Shown here: one piece after another, positions 1 through 8,988 of the stretch
Numbering within the stretch: the stretch's first letter is position 1
Layout of the letters: every line of letters starts with the position of its first letter
Origin: Primorskyibacter flagellatus
GTDB taxonomy: Bacteria; Pseudomonadota; Alphaproteobacteria; Rhodobacterales; Rhodobacteraceae
Assembly: GCF_900176485.1 (NCBI RefSeq)
Contig: NZ_FWYD01000027.1
Coordinates: forward strand, 1 to 47,410
Direction of reading: 5' to 3'
Length of the DNA: 47,410 nucleotides
Position numbers and translations under genes: made by a program
Notes under the pieces: model-generated
The model's database searches: none
What the model was told of the DNA's origin: nothing
What the model saw: the letters and a program-made list of their open reading frames with translations, nothing else

Positions 1-365
1 CCGAAGCGCCTTCAAGATGCCAAAGACGCATGCATAAAGTCGATCATCGAGCGTGACCCGGTCCGCGGCACGGGAATTGCGAAGTTTGTCCCGAATACGC
101 GATCTATCAAAAACCCGTCACTGATCACAAGGCACCAAGTGGCGACCGGTGAATTTTGACATCGGTGCCGGTCTGTCCTTTGAGAACGCAATGTGTATGA
201 AGCATTCCGGGGCACCCCTTTTCAGATCATAAGAAAGGGATGAAACGCCCATGGTCGTCAGATCCAGACCGTCGATCTGGCTGATAATGCGCACCACCTC
301 GCCTTGGCCGGTGGGGCTGCGCGAACGCAGCCCCAGCGCGGATGACCATGTGGTTGAGGATGCCC
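1..365 (-). other. Unassigned decayed sequence downstream of the sox remnant
   Basis: No intact gene is visible on either strand. On the minus strand one frame stays open from about 360 to 124, ends at a TGA (near 119-121) and then continues open to the window edge. Its translation has no family I can name. The bias towards one open frame interrupted by a single stop suggests an eroded gene or the continuation of the scrambled sox remnant. Short ORFs in other frames here look like noise. The left edge of the window cuts the region. Confidence 0.3.
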
Positions 366-584
366 CGCCATACCGGATGTTGTGTATGGTTTCAGATGTT
401 CGACAGAGACATGGCCTTCGCTATGGGCCTGATTGATATCAGACAGTTTCACATCGCGCTGAAAATCGACAAATGCTTTGCCAAGCGTCTTTCCGTGCTT
501 GTCGCAAAGAACGTGAAGCGGCGATAGCCCCCGTGTCCATGCGTTCTCGTTTGGAAATTCCGGCGCTTCTGTCGAGTCGTCGAC
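366..584 (-). pseudogene. Fragment of a sarcosine oxidase / N-methylglutamate dehydrogenase alpha subunit
   Basis: The minus-strand translation contains GKAFVDFQRDV, then SVEHLKPYTTSGMA. These align with DQQNDV and SVEHLKRYTTLGMA of the intact alpha subunit at 30964-33930, around its residue 510-540, at the start of the folate-binding half. Only about 70 residues remain. The fragment sits in the same frame as, and directly behind, the soxB fragment at 597-1133, so a large internal deletion removed the rest of soxB, soxD and the first half of soxA. After residue GMA the similarity stops. It cannot be functional. Confidence 0.8.
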
Positions 585-596
585 GTCTGACAGCGC

Positions 597-1133
597 TTGC
601 TGGATGATGTCGACGCCCAGCTTGTCGGTGCCGCGTGCATATCCCCATGCAACTGCGTCATGGCGCGCGGTGCCGGATCGAGTCTGATAGATTGTGCCGT
701 GGATCGGATAACGCACATTGTCAGACCAATCGAGAAATGGACGGCGACGCCTTACGTCTTCACGGTCGAAAAGCCCGGCCTCAATACGGTTGGCCAACAA
801 CACTTTGCTACGTCGGTGTGCAGCCTCCATCTGCGCGGGTGACTGACGCAAGTTGAATTGCCCGTGCTGAGAAATCATCACGTTGAAGTTCAGATCCTGG
901 CTGAGGTTTTCCTACAGCTCCATCAAGCGTTCGTAAGACAACGTGTTGCCGGGCATCCTGTAATTGGAGCGAACGATTGTGGTATTGCGGCCAGCGTTGC
1001 CGTCGCCAAGCCCTCCCTTGTCGAGCACGATGTCATCGGCTGGTTTCGGCACGACATCGCGCCAGACCCTTGCCCAAATTCTATTGCCGGTCAGGCCTTT
1101 CTTGACGATGGACAGGGCAGAGTAGTGGTTCAT
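597..1133 (-). pseudogene. Decayed sarcosine oxidase beta subunit (SoxB/MgdA-like)
   Basis: Two pieces in different frames match the amino-terminal part of the intact beta subunit at 29416-30666. The first (1133-912) begins MNHYSALSIVKKGLTG and contains AGRNTTIVRSNY. The second (881-597) contains ARHDAVAWGYARGTDKLG, which includes the histidine that carries covalent FMN in this family. The dinucleotide-binding glycine loop is deleted and a frameshift separates the pieces. The ancestral start codon overlaps the stop of the lyase at 1130-2542 by ATGA, so the two were once translationally coupled. In detail it resembles heterotetrameric sarcosine oxidase at least as much as the intact copy here; this is by eye only. 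Confidence 0.85.
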
Positions 1134-2542
1134 ACGGCTTCCATGCGTCGGGTGCTGTCGTTTAGGATTTTTATGACTTCATCTTCGCTCAGCCAGCCGC
1201 GTTCGATGGCGAGGCGTACAAACGGACGCTCTTCGACGAGTGCAAGTTTGACGATTTCAGCGACGCTGGCGTATCCAAGACGATCCACAAAGATGGTCGC
1301 CATAGCAGATGAATCCATCAGGTTTTTCAGCGATTGAGCGCGGTTGGCCTTCAATCCAGCAATGCAACCATCCGCGAACAACCGGGCCGAACGGGTCAGA
1401 AGGTCAATGGAATCGAACATGCGCGACGCGATGATCGGTTCAAAATGGTTGATTTCAAGCTGCCCGTTGAGGGCCGCCAAGGACACCGCAGCATCGTTGC
1501 CCACGACCGCAAAAGCCACCTGCTGCACCATCATCGGCATGACCGGATTGATCTTCCCCGGCATGATCGAAGATCCGGGCTGCACGGTCGGTAACAGCAC
1601 TTCGCCGACACCGCTGTTTGCGCCGGCAGACAGCATAATTAGGTCAGAGGCAATTTTTCCGATCACTTCGGCGGAGATGCGGATTTCCGATGAAACGCGC
1701 GCAAACGTGTCGGCATTCTGCATGGCATCGAACGCGTCGTCCGGCGGACGGACAGGTTTTTCGATTGCTTGCCCAAGATGGTTGAATACCTGTTCGCGAA
1801 AGCCGGGCGCAGCACCAAGGCCGGTGCCGATCGCAGTGCCGCCCAAAGGCAGCGTCAGCAAATCGTCGCAAGCCAATGTCAGTTTTTCCGTAAGCCTGCC
1901 GAGTGACGCCGCATAGCCGCCAAAAGCCTGACCCAAACGCATGGGTTGTGCCGCCTGCATGCATGTCCGACCAATGCGCAAGACATCGTCAAATTCTACA
2001 GCCTTTTCCGCCAACGCCGATTGTAGGTGCGATAACGAGGCGAGAAGGTCTTGTGCTTTCGCATGAACAGCGATCTTGACCGCCGCCGGAACAACGTCAT
2101 TGGTGGATTGTCCACGATTGACGTGATCATTCGGGCTGACAACATCATATTGTCCGCGATCATGCCCAAGTTTGTCCAGTGCAAGATTTGCCAGAACCTC
2201 ATTGATGTTCATGTTGATCGAGGTGCCGCCGGAACCCTCAAGCATATTGACGGGAAACGCATCCGCATGCTCCCCGGAAATGATCGCATCGGCGGCAGAG
2301 ATCAGGGCGTGGGCGATATCGGCGTCCAACACGCCAAGATCCCGGTTTGCACAGGCTGCGGCCCGTTTGATATGCGCCAGAGCACGAATGAATTCGGGTT
2401 CATCGCCGATGGTCCGCCCTGAAATGCGGAAATTTTCGGTGGCGCGAAGAGTCGAGACCCCGAAGACGCATGACTGTGGCAGGCTGCGGGGGCCGAGACT
2501 ATCGATTTCAGTTCTGGTAGGGGTCATAACTACTTTATCCAT
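1130..2542 (-). CDS. Aspartase/fumarase superfamily lyase (aspartate ammonia-lyase-like)
   Basis: About 470 residues of a class II fumarase/aspartase enzyme, a homotetramer that adds or removes an amine or water across fumarate. The signature loop GSSIMPGKINPVMP carries the catalytic serine. Other conserved segments are SGGTSINMNINEV, QSTNDVVPAA and GTAIGTGLG. The usual GRTHLQ or GRTQLQ segment reads GRTCMQ here, placing a cysteine at an active-site position that is normally His or Gln. I chose the ATG at 2542 because the 19 residues before it do not look like the family. The product of asparaginase across the intergenic region (2729-3718) would be a substrate if this is a true aspartase. The downstream sox remnant once overlapped it, so a C-N lyase for an N-substituted aspartate is an alternative. 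The superfamily call is firm; the substrate is not. Confidence 0.85.
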   Translation of the reverse strand: MDKVVMTPTRTEIDSLGPRSLPQSCVFGVSTLRATENFRISGRTIGDEPEFIRALAHIKRAAACANRDLGVLDADIAHALISAADAIISGEHADAFPVNMLEGSGGTSINMNINEVLANLALDKLGHDRGQYDVVSPNDHVNRGQSTNDVVPAAVKIAVHAKAQDLLASLSHLQSALAEKAVEFDDVLRIGRTCMQAAQPMRLGQAFGGYAASLGRLTEKLTLACDDLLTLPLGGTAIGTGLGAAPGFREQVFNHLGQAIEKPVRPPDDAFDAMQNADTFARVSSEIRISAEVIGKIASDLIMLSAGANSGVGEVLLPTVQPGSSIMPGKINPVMPMMVQQVAFAVVGNDAAVSLAALNGQLEINHFEPIIASRMFDSIDLLTRSARLFADGCIAGLKANRAQSLKNLMDSSAMATIFVDRLGYASVAEIVKLALVEERPFVRLAIERGWLSEDEVIKILNDSTRRMEAV

Positions 2543-2728
2543 TGAAGCGGCCAGCGAAGACCTGCTCAATTGTTGCCCCAGAAGCTTCGCCAAGATCACG
2601 GCTTAATTGAGAGTATTATAAATACTAACGGGATACATAAATATTATTTATATTCGAAGCTTTGATCTGGATGTTTGCGATATACAGGTCAACAGAGTTA
2701 CTGGCGGCACCAGCAGAGGGGCGCGGAC

Positions 2729-3718
2729 GTGCAAAGAATAGCATTCATCGGAACCGGTGGCACATTAGCGGCAATGGGTGCCGATCCATTTGATGTTCTT
2801 GATTACACGGCAACCGGCGTCCATCTTTCGGCGCAGGACTTGATTGCGCGGTCCGGGTTGAATGGCGAAATCGCAACAATTGATCCGATCGAGTTTCGAT
2901 CATTCGATAGTACGGCTGTCACGCTCGACGACTGGATGGCTCTGGCTGCTCTTTGCGACGATCTTGGTTCATCGGGCGCGTATGATGGCATCGTCGTAGG
3001 GCACGGAACGGCCAGCATGGAGGAAACCGCGTGGTGTCTTTCGTTGGTTCTTTCTGACATCGCAATTCCCGTAGTGCTGACCGGGGCGATGCGCCCGTTC
3101 AGCGCGCATTCGTCGGATGGGATCGCAAATCTTGCGGCGGCTTGCCGCGTGGCCGGATCACCGGAGGCGCGCAAGACCAATGTGCTTCTGGTGATGAATG
3201 GCGAAATCCACGCTCCGCGCGATGTTGCCAAAACCGATACATTGGCGGTCGAGGCATTCCGGGCCGCCGAATTTGGTCCGCTGGGCAACGTCGCCGGCAA
3301 TATGGTCCGGTTTCGCCGAGAGGTGCTGCGCCCGGGTCCGTCCTTGCAGTTTAGCGCCCAGGATTTCCGGCGATTTCCGCGTGTCGATATTTGCTATTCC
3401 CACATTGGTGCCGATTCCACTGCGATCAACGCATTCGTCGCTGCCGGGGCAAGTGGTCTGATCAGTGCAGGTTTTGGTCCGGGCATGACAACACCGGCAG
3501 AGCTGGCCGCGCTGACGGTGGCTGCACAGGCGGGTGTCACGGTCGTGCAATCGTCCCGCGTCGGGGCGGGCTACGTCGTCGACAGCCAGTGCCATCGCAG
3601 CAGGGGTATACTTTCGGCGGGATCCTTGTCGCCGCAAAAGGCGCGCATCTTATTGGGATTGTGTCTGGCGCGCGGTGACAGCCTTGATGTGGTGAAGCAG
3701 GTATTTGCATTAGTTTAA
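2729..3718 (+). CDS. L-asparaginase family protein
   Basis: Hydrolyses L-asparagine to aspartate and ammonia. The amino-terminal threonine loop is IAFIGTGGTLA. The second catalytic segment is VVGHGTASMEETAW, where most family members have HGTDTMEETA, so the usual Asp is replaced. Downstream are LTGAMR and AHSSDGIANLAAA, also typical. A GTG at 2729, preceded by a GAGGGG element, gives the natural family start of about 329 residues; a TTG at 2675 in the same frame would add an atypical leader. There is no signal peptide, so it is probably cytoplasmic. It is transcribed divergently from the aspartase-like lyase, and together they could take asparagine to fumarate plus two ammonium. The adjacent LysR gene is convergent, with 4 bases between the genes. 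Confidence 0.88.
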   Translation: MQRIAFIGTGGTLAAMGADPFDVLDYTATGVHLSAQDLIARSGLNGEIATIDPIEFRSFDSTAVTLDDWMALAALCDDLGSSGAYDGIVVGHGTASMEETAWCLSLVLSDIAIPVVLTGAMRPFSAHSSDGIANLAAACRVAGSPEARKTNVLLVMNGEIHAPRDVAKTDTLAVEAFRAAEFGPLGNVAGNMVRFRREVLRPGPSLQFSAQDFRRFPRVDICYSHIGADSTAINAFVAAGASGLISAGFGPGMTTPAELAALTVAAQAGVTVVQSSRVGAGYVVDSQCHRSRGILSAGSLSPQKARILLGLCLARGDSLDVVKQVFALV

Positions 3719-3722
3719 GCAG

Positions 3723-4706
3723 CTACTCCAACACCATCGACTCCGCTTCGGATTCAAGCCAGTCAAATTGCGTGATGATCTGGGGGATGATCGCGCGTCG
3801 GATGATATCGCGTGTAATTTCAGCGATACGAGGACCTAGCGTCGTGAGCTCGCCCCTTCGGACATAAAGCGCGATTTCGCGAGAAAACCCGGGATTTGGC
3901 AACGGCAGAACATTGATGCTGTCGTGGTGCAATCCGCCTTGCAGCACGCCCAGTGGCGTGCTGATCGCAACACCGACCCCACGGCCGACCATCGCCAAAA
4001 GCGAATCTGACGTATCGAACGCCAAAACGCGAGGTTGTTCCAGACCGACCCTACGCAAATGTCTGTCGATCTGTTTGCCCATATGGGACCGGGCGCTGTA
4101 GTGGATGAGTCTGTGTTTCTCCAGAATCTCCGTGAGCGACAGCCCAGTCAGGCCCTCTGCACGCCCTTTCGGGCATACCAATAGAAATGGCTCCCGATAA
4201 AGCGGGAAACTGTCCAGGTTGGTCACGTCGCGTATTGTCTCGGATGTTATAGCAGCATCTATCGAGTGATTTTTCATCGCGTCAGCCTGAGCCGACGCCA
4301 GCCCCGACAGGGCAGACAGTTGCAATGCAAGCGCACCATCAATCAGATCGCGAAGCAGAAGCGGCCCGACCGTCGCTGCAAACGTGTCGATCATGCCAAG
4401 CCGCAAGTCGAAACGCTCAGGTGTGGCTGCGGCGCTGCGGACCTTCTCGATCGCCTGTTCGATACGTTGTTGCAGAATTGGCATCTCTTGCGCGAGCATC
4501 TGTCCAGCCTTGGTCGGCGCATAAGGACGACAGTCGCGGTGTATCAAAGTCGCACCGAACAGCGTTTCGGCGCGTTTCATACCCTGCGAGACGGCTGATT
4601 GTGTCAATTCAAGCCTTTCGGCCGCTGCGCTCATACTGCCTTCGGAAATCACGCTTGCTGCGATTTCCAGAGTTCTGAGATCAACTTTCGCCGCCATGTT
4701 CATCAA
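3723..4706 (-). CDS. LysR-family transcriptional regulator
   Basis: A 327-residue protein. The amino-terminal winged helix-turn-helix includes GSMSAAAERLELTQSAVSQ, followed by an effector-binding domain of periplasmic-binding fold with a segment FDTSDSLLAMVGRGVGVA. It lies divergent to the SnoaL/hydrolase/ABC operon that starts at 4836, with a 129-base AT-rich space between them. By the usual LysR arrangement it probably controls that operon and itself. It also abuts the asparaginase gene tail-to-tail. The start could be the first ATG or the ATG three codons later. The effector is unknown. Confidence 0.9.
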   Translation of the reverse strand: MMNMAAKVDLRTLEIAASVISEGSMSAAAERLELTQSAVSQGMKRAETLFGATLIHRDCRPYAPTKAGQMLAQEMPILQQRIEQAIEKVRSAAATPERFDLRLGMIDTFAATVGPLLLRDLIDGALALQLSALSGLASAQADAMKNHSIDAAITSETIRDVTNLDSFPLYREPFLLVCPKGRAEGLTGLSLTEILEKHRLIHYSARSHMGKQIDRHLRRVGLEQPRVLAFDTSDSLLAMVGRGVGVAISTPLGVLQGGLHHDSINVLPLPNPGFSREIALYVRRGELTTLGPRIAEITRDIIRRAIIPQIITQFDWLESEAESMVLE

Positions 4707-4835
4707 TCCAAATTATATAGATCAGTAATAATGTTAATTTATGCAATTCATGTTGGGAGGTCACGAATTTTCCGCATAGCTTGGCGCTGACAAGCGCTCA
4801 AAGCTTTTTCCAACGATTCTGAGCAAGACAACGAA

Positions 4836-5900
4836 ATGACTGGACCTTCAATGCCAATTCCCGACCAACTCTCTTCCATCAATCCAGAGACCTACGCGCC
4901 TTACCGTGATCCGCGTGACTATATCCTGTCGTGGACCGATGAAATCTGGATCGACATGGGCCTGGGCCGGCTGGGCGAGCACTATGGCAAGGACATCAAG
5001 GTTCACACGGCCTATGGCGAGACTTACGATTTCGACCATGTGTTGATGAACAGCGTCCAGAAGATGAGCGCCTTTCCCAATGGCGGCGGTGGAAGCGGCG
5101 AGGATGTCCTGTGGGAAGAACGTGGTCCGAATGGCTTCATTTCTTCCCATCGTGTGTTCAAGACGGGGACGCATACCGGTTACTGGACGTACGGACCGCC
5201 CACTGGCAAAGACTGGGTCTCTCGCACCATCGCCCACTGCACTGTGCAGGATGGCAAGGTCGTTGAGGAATGGCTGGTCCGCGACGAATATGCTGTTCTT
5301 CAGTCGCTCGGTCTTGACCCGAACAAAGTCGCCTGGGATCTGGCGCTTGCCTCCCCTGTCACAGGCGAGGTCGTCGATGTGGCGACATCCGCTGCGTTCG
5401 CGGGAACTTATGAGAACCCAACTCTGGAAGGGATCTCGGGCAAGCGACCGGACCGTTTTGCCGCAGAGTGCGAAATGATCAAAGCGATGTACGAGGATGT
5501 TTGGAACTCCCGCTTGTTCAATATGGTCGGCGACTATTGCAGCGACAAAGTCGTTTCGCATTCGGTGCGGATGCGCAGGGCGCAGGGCATTCAAGGCTAT
5601 CAGCAACAAGTGATAGATCTGCTTGCTGCCTTCCCTGATGGCCGGATCGAACTGCGGGATCTTGTGGTCAATGAATCATCCGACCTCGGATTGCGCGTTG
5701 CTGCCGTCTGGACGCTTCACGCAACTTATTCGGGCGTGCCGATTTATGGCCACCCAACCCGCAGCCCGGTGAGCATCATGGGCATCACCCATTTCGAGAT
5801 CCGCGACGGCAAGATCCTTCGTGAGTGGCGTCTATACGATGAAATCGCGGTGCTGACTCAAATCATGCGCGCACGGCAGTTGAGCGGCGAAGAGTTTTGA
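4836..5900 (+). CDS. Protein with two SnoaL/NTF2-like domains
   Basis: A 354-residue protein made of two alpha+beta barrel units of the SnoaL/NTF2-like (polyketide cyclase, nuclear transport factor 2-like) fold, roughly residues 20-175 and 205-345. Each half ends in the familiar pattern of an aromatic-rich strand, then DGK and a W/R-rich strand: QDGKVVEEWLVRDEYAVL in the first, RDGKILREWRLYDEIAVL in the second. This repeat is direct evidence for a tandem domain. Members are enzymes or ligand binders acting on small, often cyclic molecules. It is the first gene of an operon with an alpha/beta hydrolase and an ABC importer, so it probably acts on the imported compound. No substrate can be inferred. 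Confidence 0.75.
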   Translation: MTGPSMPIPDQLSSINPETYAPYRDPRDYILSWTDEIWIDMGLGRLGEHYGKDIKVHTAYGETYDFDHVLMNSVQKMSAFPNGGGGSGEDVLWEERGPNGFISSHRVFKTGTHTGYWTYGPPTGKDWVSRTIAHCTVQDGKVVEEWLVRDEYAVLQSLGLDPNKVAWDLALASPVTGEVVDVATSAAFAGTYENPTLEGISGKRPDRFAAECEMIKAMYEDVWNSRLFNMVGDYCSDKVVSHSVRMRRAQGIQGYQQQVIDLLAAFPDGRIELRDLVVNESSDLGLRVAAVWTLHATYSGVPIYGHPTRSPVSIMGITHFEIRDGKILREWRLYDEIAVLTQIMRARQLSGEEF

Positions 5901-6667
5901 AGCCCGACCTGCCTCTGATCGCCATCGGCGGAACCCTGTGCGACGCGCGCATATGGTCACCGGTACTGGAGGACCGTGCCACTATAGCGATTGTGGCGGG
6001 CAAGACTGTGGACGGACACATGTCTGGCAGCGGAGATATGTCGGCCTATGTCGCCGACCTTCTCCAGCAACTGCCGCCGCGGTTTCTTCTGGTCGGGTTC
6101 TCGCTTGGGGGGTTGGTCGCGCTCGAGATGATTGCTCAGGCACCTGATCGTATTGCGGGACTGGCGTTGATCTGTGCCGGTTTCGGCGCTGAAACCGAAA
6201 AGGGCGTAATCGCGCGCCGGAATGATGAAATGCGCGCCGAGACCGCTGGGATAGCCTTGCATGCAGAACAGGATGTGTGGCCGCGGTTTTGTGCAAAAAA
6301 CGTGACGCAAAAGACGGATTACACGGAAATGGCGCAGGCGGTGGGGCTTGATCTGTATCGTCGGCAAAACGACCTTGCGATTTCGCGGAAAGACAGCGTG
6401 GACAGGCTGAGCAGGATCGACGTGCCCGTACTGCTTGTGACAGGAGCTGAGGATCGCCTTTGCCCTCCTGACCGCCATGAGATTGCGCAACAAAAAATTG
6501 CAGATGTCAGCGTAGTCGTCATTGAGGATGCAGGACATATGATTCCCTTTGACAAACCGGGTGAGCTGTCGCGACACATCTACGAATGGGTGACGAAGAT
6601 AGAAGACGTAACAGCGCCGCGTGTCAAAAACGTGAAACATTCAATCACCGCGCAGACTACAACCTGA
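5897..6667 (+). CDS. Alpha/beta hydrolase
   Basis: A 256-residue alpha/beta-hydrolase-fold protein. The nucleophile elbow GFSLGG, the acid strand VTGAEDRLCPP and the catalytic histidine in DAGHMIPF give a complete Ser-Asp-His triad. The frame opens with a TTG start that overlaps the stop codon of the SnoaL-like gene (TTGA), suggesting translational coupling. It has no signal peptide. With its partner it probably hydrolyses an ester, lactone or amide made from, or taken up by, the ABC system downstream. A 115-base gap separates it from the binding-protein gene. The exact reaction is unknown. Confidence 0.85.
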   Translation: MKPDLPLIAIGGTLCDARIWSPVLEDRATIAIVAGKTVDGHMSGSGDMSAYVADLLQQLPPRFLLVGFSLGGLVALEMIAQAPDRIAGLALICAGFGAETEKGVIARRNDEMRAETAGIALHAEQDVWPRFCAKNVTQKTDYTEMAQAVGLDLYRRQNDLAISRKDSVDRLSRIDVPVLLVTGAEDRLCPPDRHEIAQQKIADVSVVVIEDAGHMIPFDKPGELSRHIYEWVTKIEDVTAPRVKNVKHSITAQTTT

Positions 6668-6782
6668 GATCGCATCCTACGCGTGCGCAGGTTCGCATTC
6701 GAATGCCTTGACGAGCCGAGGTTAAAGCAAGCCTGCAAATGGGCGGCAAAAAACGACATTGAATTACCACAGGAGAGAGAAA

Positions 6783-8108
6783 ATGAAACTCAACAGACGC
6801 ACATTTTTGGGCAGCAGCGCCGTCGCCGCACTGATGGCGACAACTCAGCAGTCTTGGGCGCTTTCCGCCGAGGAGCTTTCGCTGAAGTCGGGCAAGCCAT
6901 ATGCAGGCACGACCATCAACGTCATGCTTCCGAATGCTGGCCAATACCGGGCGCAGAAGAAACGCTTGGGCGAACTTGAAGAACTGACCGGCATCAAGGT
7001 TGTTCATACCTATGTGCCTTACGGCCAGTTGCTTGATAAAATCACCGCCGAGGCGATTGCAGGCAATGACGACTACGATCTTGTGACCTATCAGGACACT
7101 TGGGGACCGGCGCTGACGCCCTATCTTGATCCTCTGGATGATCTTGTCGCAGCGGACGGGTTCGATATGTCGAACTATCCACAGGTATTTGTCGAATGTT
7201 CGCAGTATAAGGACACGCTGTATGGCTTGCCGGTTCGTGGTCAGGCGCAGCTGCTGTTCTATCGCAAGGATCTGTTCGAAGCGGCCGGAGTTGCACCTCC
7301 CACGACGATCGATGAAATGGTCGAAGCGGCCAAAACCGTGCAGGAGTCCAGCGGCATATCCGGCATCGCCATGGATTACGGCAAAGGCAACGGCTTCCAA
7401 AACCTGTTCTCCTGGATGAACTACATGCGCGGCCACAAGGCGGAATTGCTGGATGCCGATGGCAATGTCGCCTTCAACAGCGAGGCTGGCGTCGAAGCCA
7501 CAAAGGACTATCTGCGCCCGCTGACCGAAGGCATTGCAAATCCGGGCTCTGTTCAGTTCGTCGAAGGCGACAAGGTGACATCCTTTGCCGAAGGCAATTC
7601 GGCGATGTTGATGGTCTGGTGGTGGGGCTATGCGCGTCTCACAGGTGAATCGTCCAGTTTGACGCCCGAGCAGGTCGGCTTTGTTCCGGTTCCCGGGTTT
7701 GGCAATGACACCAAAGCGGGTATCGGCCAGTGCATGCCATTCGGTATCTTCAAACTGTCCAAGAACAAGGAAGCCGCTTGGGAAGTTCTCAAATGGATGG
7801 CCGCGCCGTATCTTGAAGTGGATATCGCCACCGACAAGAGCGACCCGGACACCAACGAGATCATTGTGGTCCATACGTCCAGTCTGAAAGACTCCGCAGT
7901 CAACGAAGCCAACTTCGGCGTTCAGGAAGTCGGATACGAAAGCCTGGAAAATGCGCGTGCGATGCCGATGCTCAAGACTTGGCCGCAGGTAGCGTCAGTG
8001 TTGGAAGCGACAATCTCCGATATCGCCGCCAACGGAACCGATGTGAAAACTGCGCTCGACGCCGCTGCGACACAGGTCCAGCGCATAGTCGACCGTAATC
8101 CGGAGTAA
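6783..8108 (+). CDS. ABC transporter substrate-binding protein, sugar (family 1) type
   Basis: A 441-residue periplasmic binding protein of the MalE-like class. The start at 6783 follows a strong AGGAGAGAG site. It has a twin-arginine-type signal, LNRRTFLGSSAVAAL, so export as a folded protein through Tat is likely. The mature protein carries the usual two-lobe landmarks, for example DDYDLVTYQDTWGPALTPYL and an aromatic-rich binding segment near MLMVWWWGYARLTG. Genes for two permeases and an ATPase follow without gaps. The substrate is probably a carbohydrate or polyol, but this class also imports glycerol-phosphate-like and other polar compounds, and the SnoaL and hydrolase partners suggest something less common. 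Confidence 0.9.
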   Translation: MKLNRRTFLGSSAVAALMATTQQSWALSAEELSLKSGKPYAGTTINVMLPNAGQYRAQKKRLGELEELTGIKVVHTYVPYGQLLDKITAEAIAGNDDYDLVTYQDTWGPALTPYLDPLDDLVAADGFDMSNYPQVFVECSQYKDTLYGLPVRGQAQLLFYRKDLFEAAGVAPPTTIDEMVEAAKTVQESSGISGIAMDYGKGNGFQNLFSWMNYMRGHKAELLDADGNVAFNSEAGVEATKDYLRPLTEGIANPGSVQFVEGDKVTSFAEGNSAMLMVWWWGYARLTGESSSLTPEQVGFVPVPGFGNDTKAGIGQCMPFGIFKLSKNKEAAWEVLKWMAAPYLEVDIATDKSDPDTNEIIVVHTSSLKDSAVNEANFGVQEVGYESLENARAMPMLKTWPQVASVLEATISDIAANGTDVKTALDAAATQVQRIVDRNPE

Positions 8109-8112
8109 AAAA

Positions 8113-8988
8113 ATGCGCGACTCCGCACTCAAGTGGGGGCTGTTAGCCCCCGCGATCCTCATCAGTATTGCCATGCTGTTTTACCCGATTGGGAGATCGT
8201 TCTGGTATTCCTTGCATGACTGGAACCTTACGATCAGTCCGCAGCTTGGGCCGTTCATCGGTTTGGATAACTATGTCAGGTTGCTGACCGACGATCCGCA
8301 ATTTTGGCATAGCGTGTGGGTGTCGTGCGTCTTCTCGTTTTTTTCCGTGTTCACGACAATCGTTGTATCAATGCTCATGGCGCTGCTCTTGCAGGGCAGC
8401 CGTCAACTCGAAATCAATGTGCGCTCCATCTTGGTATTGGCATTCGCCATGTCGCCCGCGCTCGTCGGTATTTCTTGGCGGTTCCTGTTGGCGCCGGAGT
8501 TTGGTGCCGCCGACGCAGTGATCGGCTGGATTTTTCCAAGGTGGGCCGATGTGCCCATCCTTGCAGACACAAGCACCGCAATGGTCGCGCTCGTTCTAGT
8601 CGATGTTTGGCACTGGGCCCCGTATTTCATGCTGACCTTCATCGGTGCGTTGGCGTCCTTGCCGCAAGAAACGATCGAAGCAGGTCAGATCGACGGCGCG
8701 GGCCGCTTCCGGATCTTCTTCGGGATTGTTCTGCCACAGCTTAAGGGCGTGCTGGCAATCGCTATCCTGCTCAAGACGATCTTTTCCATCAAGATGCTTG
8801 AACAGGTCATCACCATGACCTCGGGTGGACCGGGATCTGAAACCTCAACCGTGCCCCACAAGGTCTATGAGACCGCGTTTAAATTCTATGACTTCGGGTA
8901 TGCTGCGGCGATGGCCTACTTCCTGGCGGCAGCGATGCTGGTGCTCGCAATGATCTATTCCCGCATGTTGTTCGGAGGCCAAAAATGA
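8113..8988 (+). CDS. ABC transporter permease, MalF-like
   Basis: A 291-residue inner-membrane protein with about six hydrophobic segments. The cytoplasmic EAA loop, which docks on the ATPase, is seen at ETIEAGQIDGAGRFRIF. It follows the binding-protein gene by 4 bases and overlaps the next permease by ATGA. It forms one half of the translocation channel with the product of 8985-9860. Confidence 0.92.
   Translation: MRDSALKWGLLAPAILISIAMLFYPIGRSFWYSLHDWNLTISPQLGPFIGLDNYVRLLTDDPQFWHSVWVSCVFSFFSVFTTIVVSMLMALLLQGSRQLEINVRSILVLAFAMSPALVGISWRFLLAPEFGAADAVIGWIFPRWADVPILADTSTAMVALVLVDVWHWAPYFMLTFIGALASLPQETIEAGQIDGAGRFRIFFGIVLPQLKGVLAIAILLKTIFSIKMLEQVITMTSGGPGSETSTVPHKVYETAFKFYDFGYAAAMAYFLAAAMLVLAMIYSRMLFGGQK

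Noticed and set aside
1344-1916. Long plus-strand ORF (190 codons)
   Set aside because: It lies wholly inside the aspartase-like gene on the other strand and has no family features; it is a shadow frame of GC-rich coding DNA.
6657-7874. Minus-strand ORF of 405 codons
   Set aside because: It is antisense to the binding-protein gene, and its composition (many His, Arg, Gln) is typical of a mirror frame.
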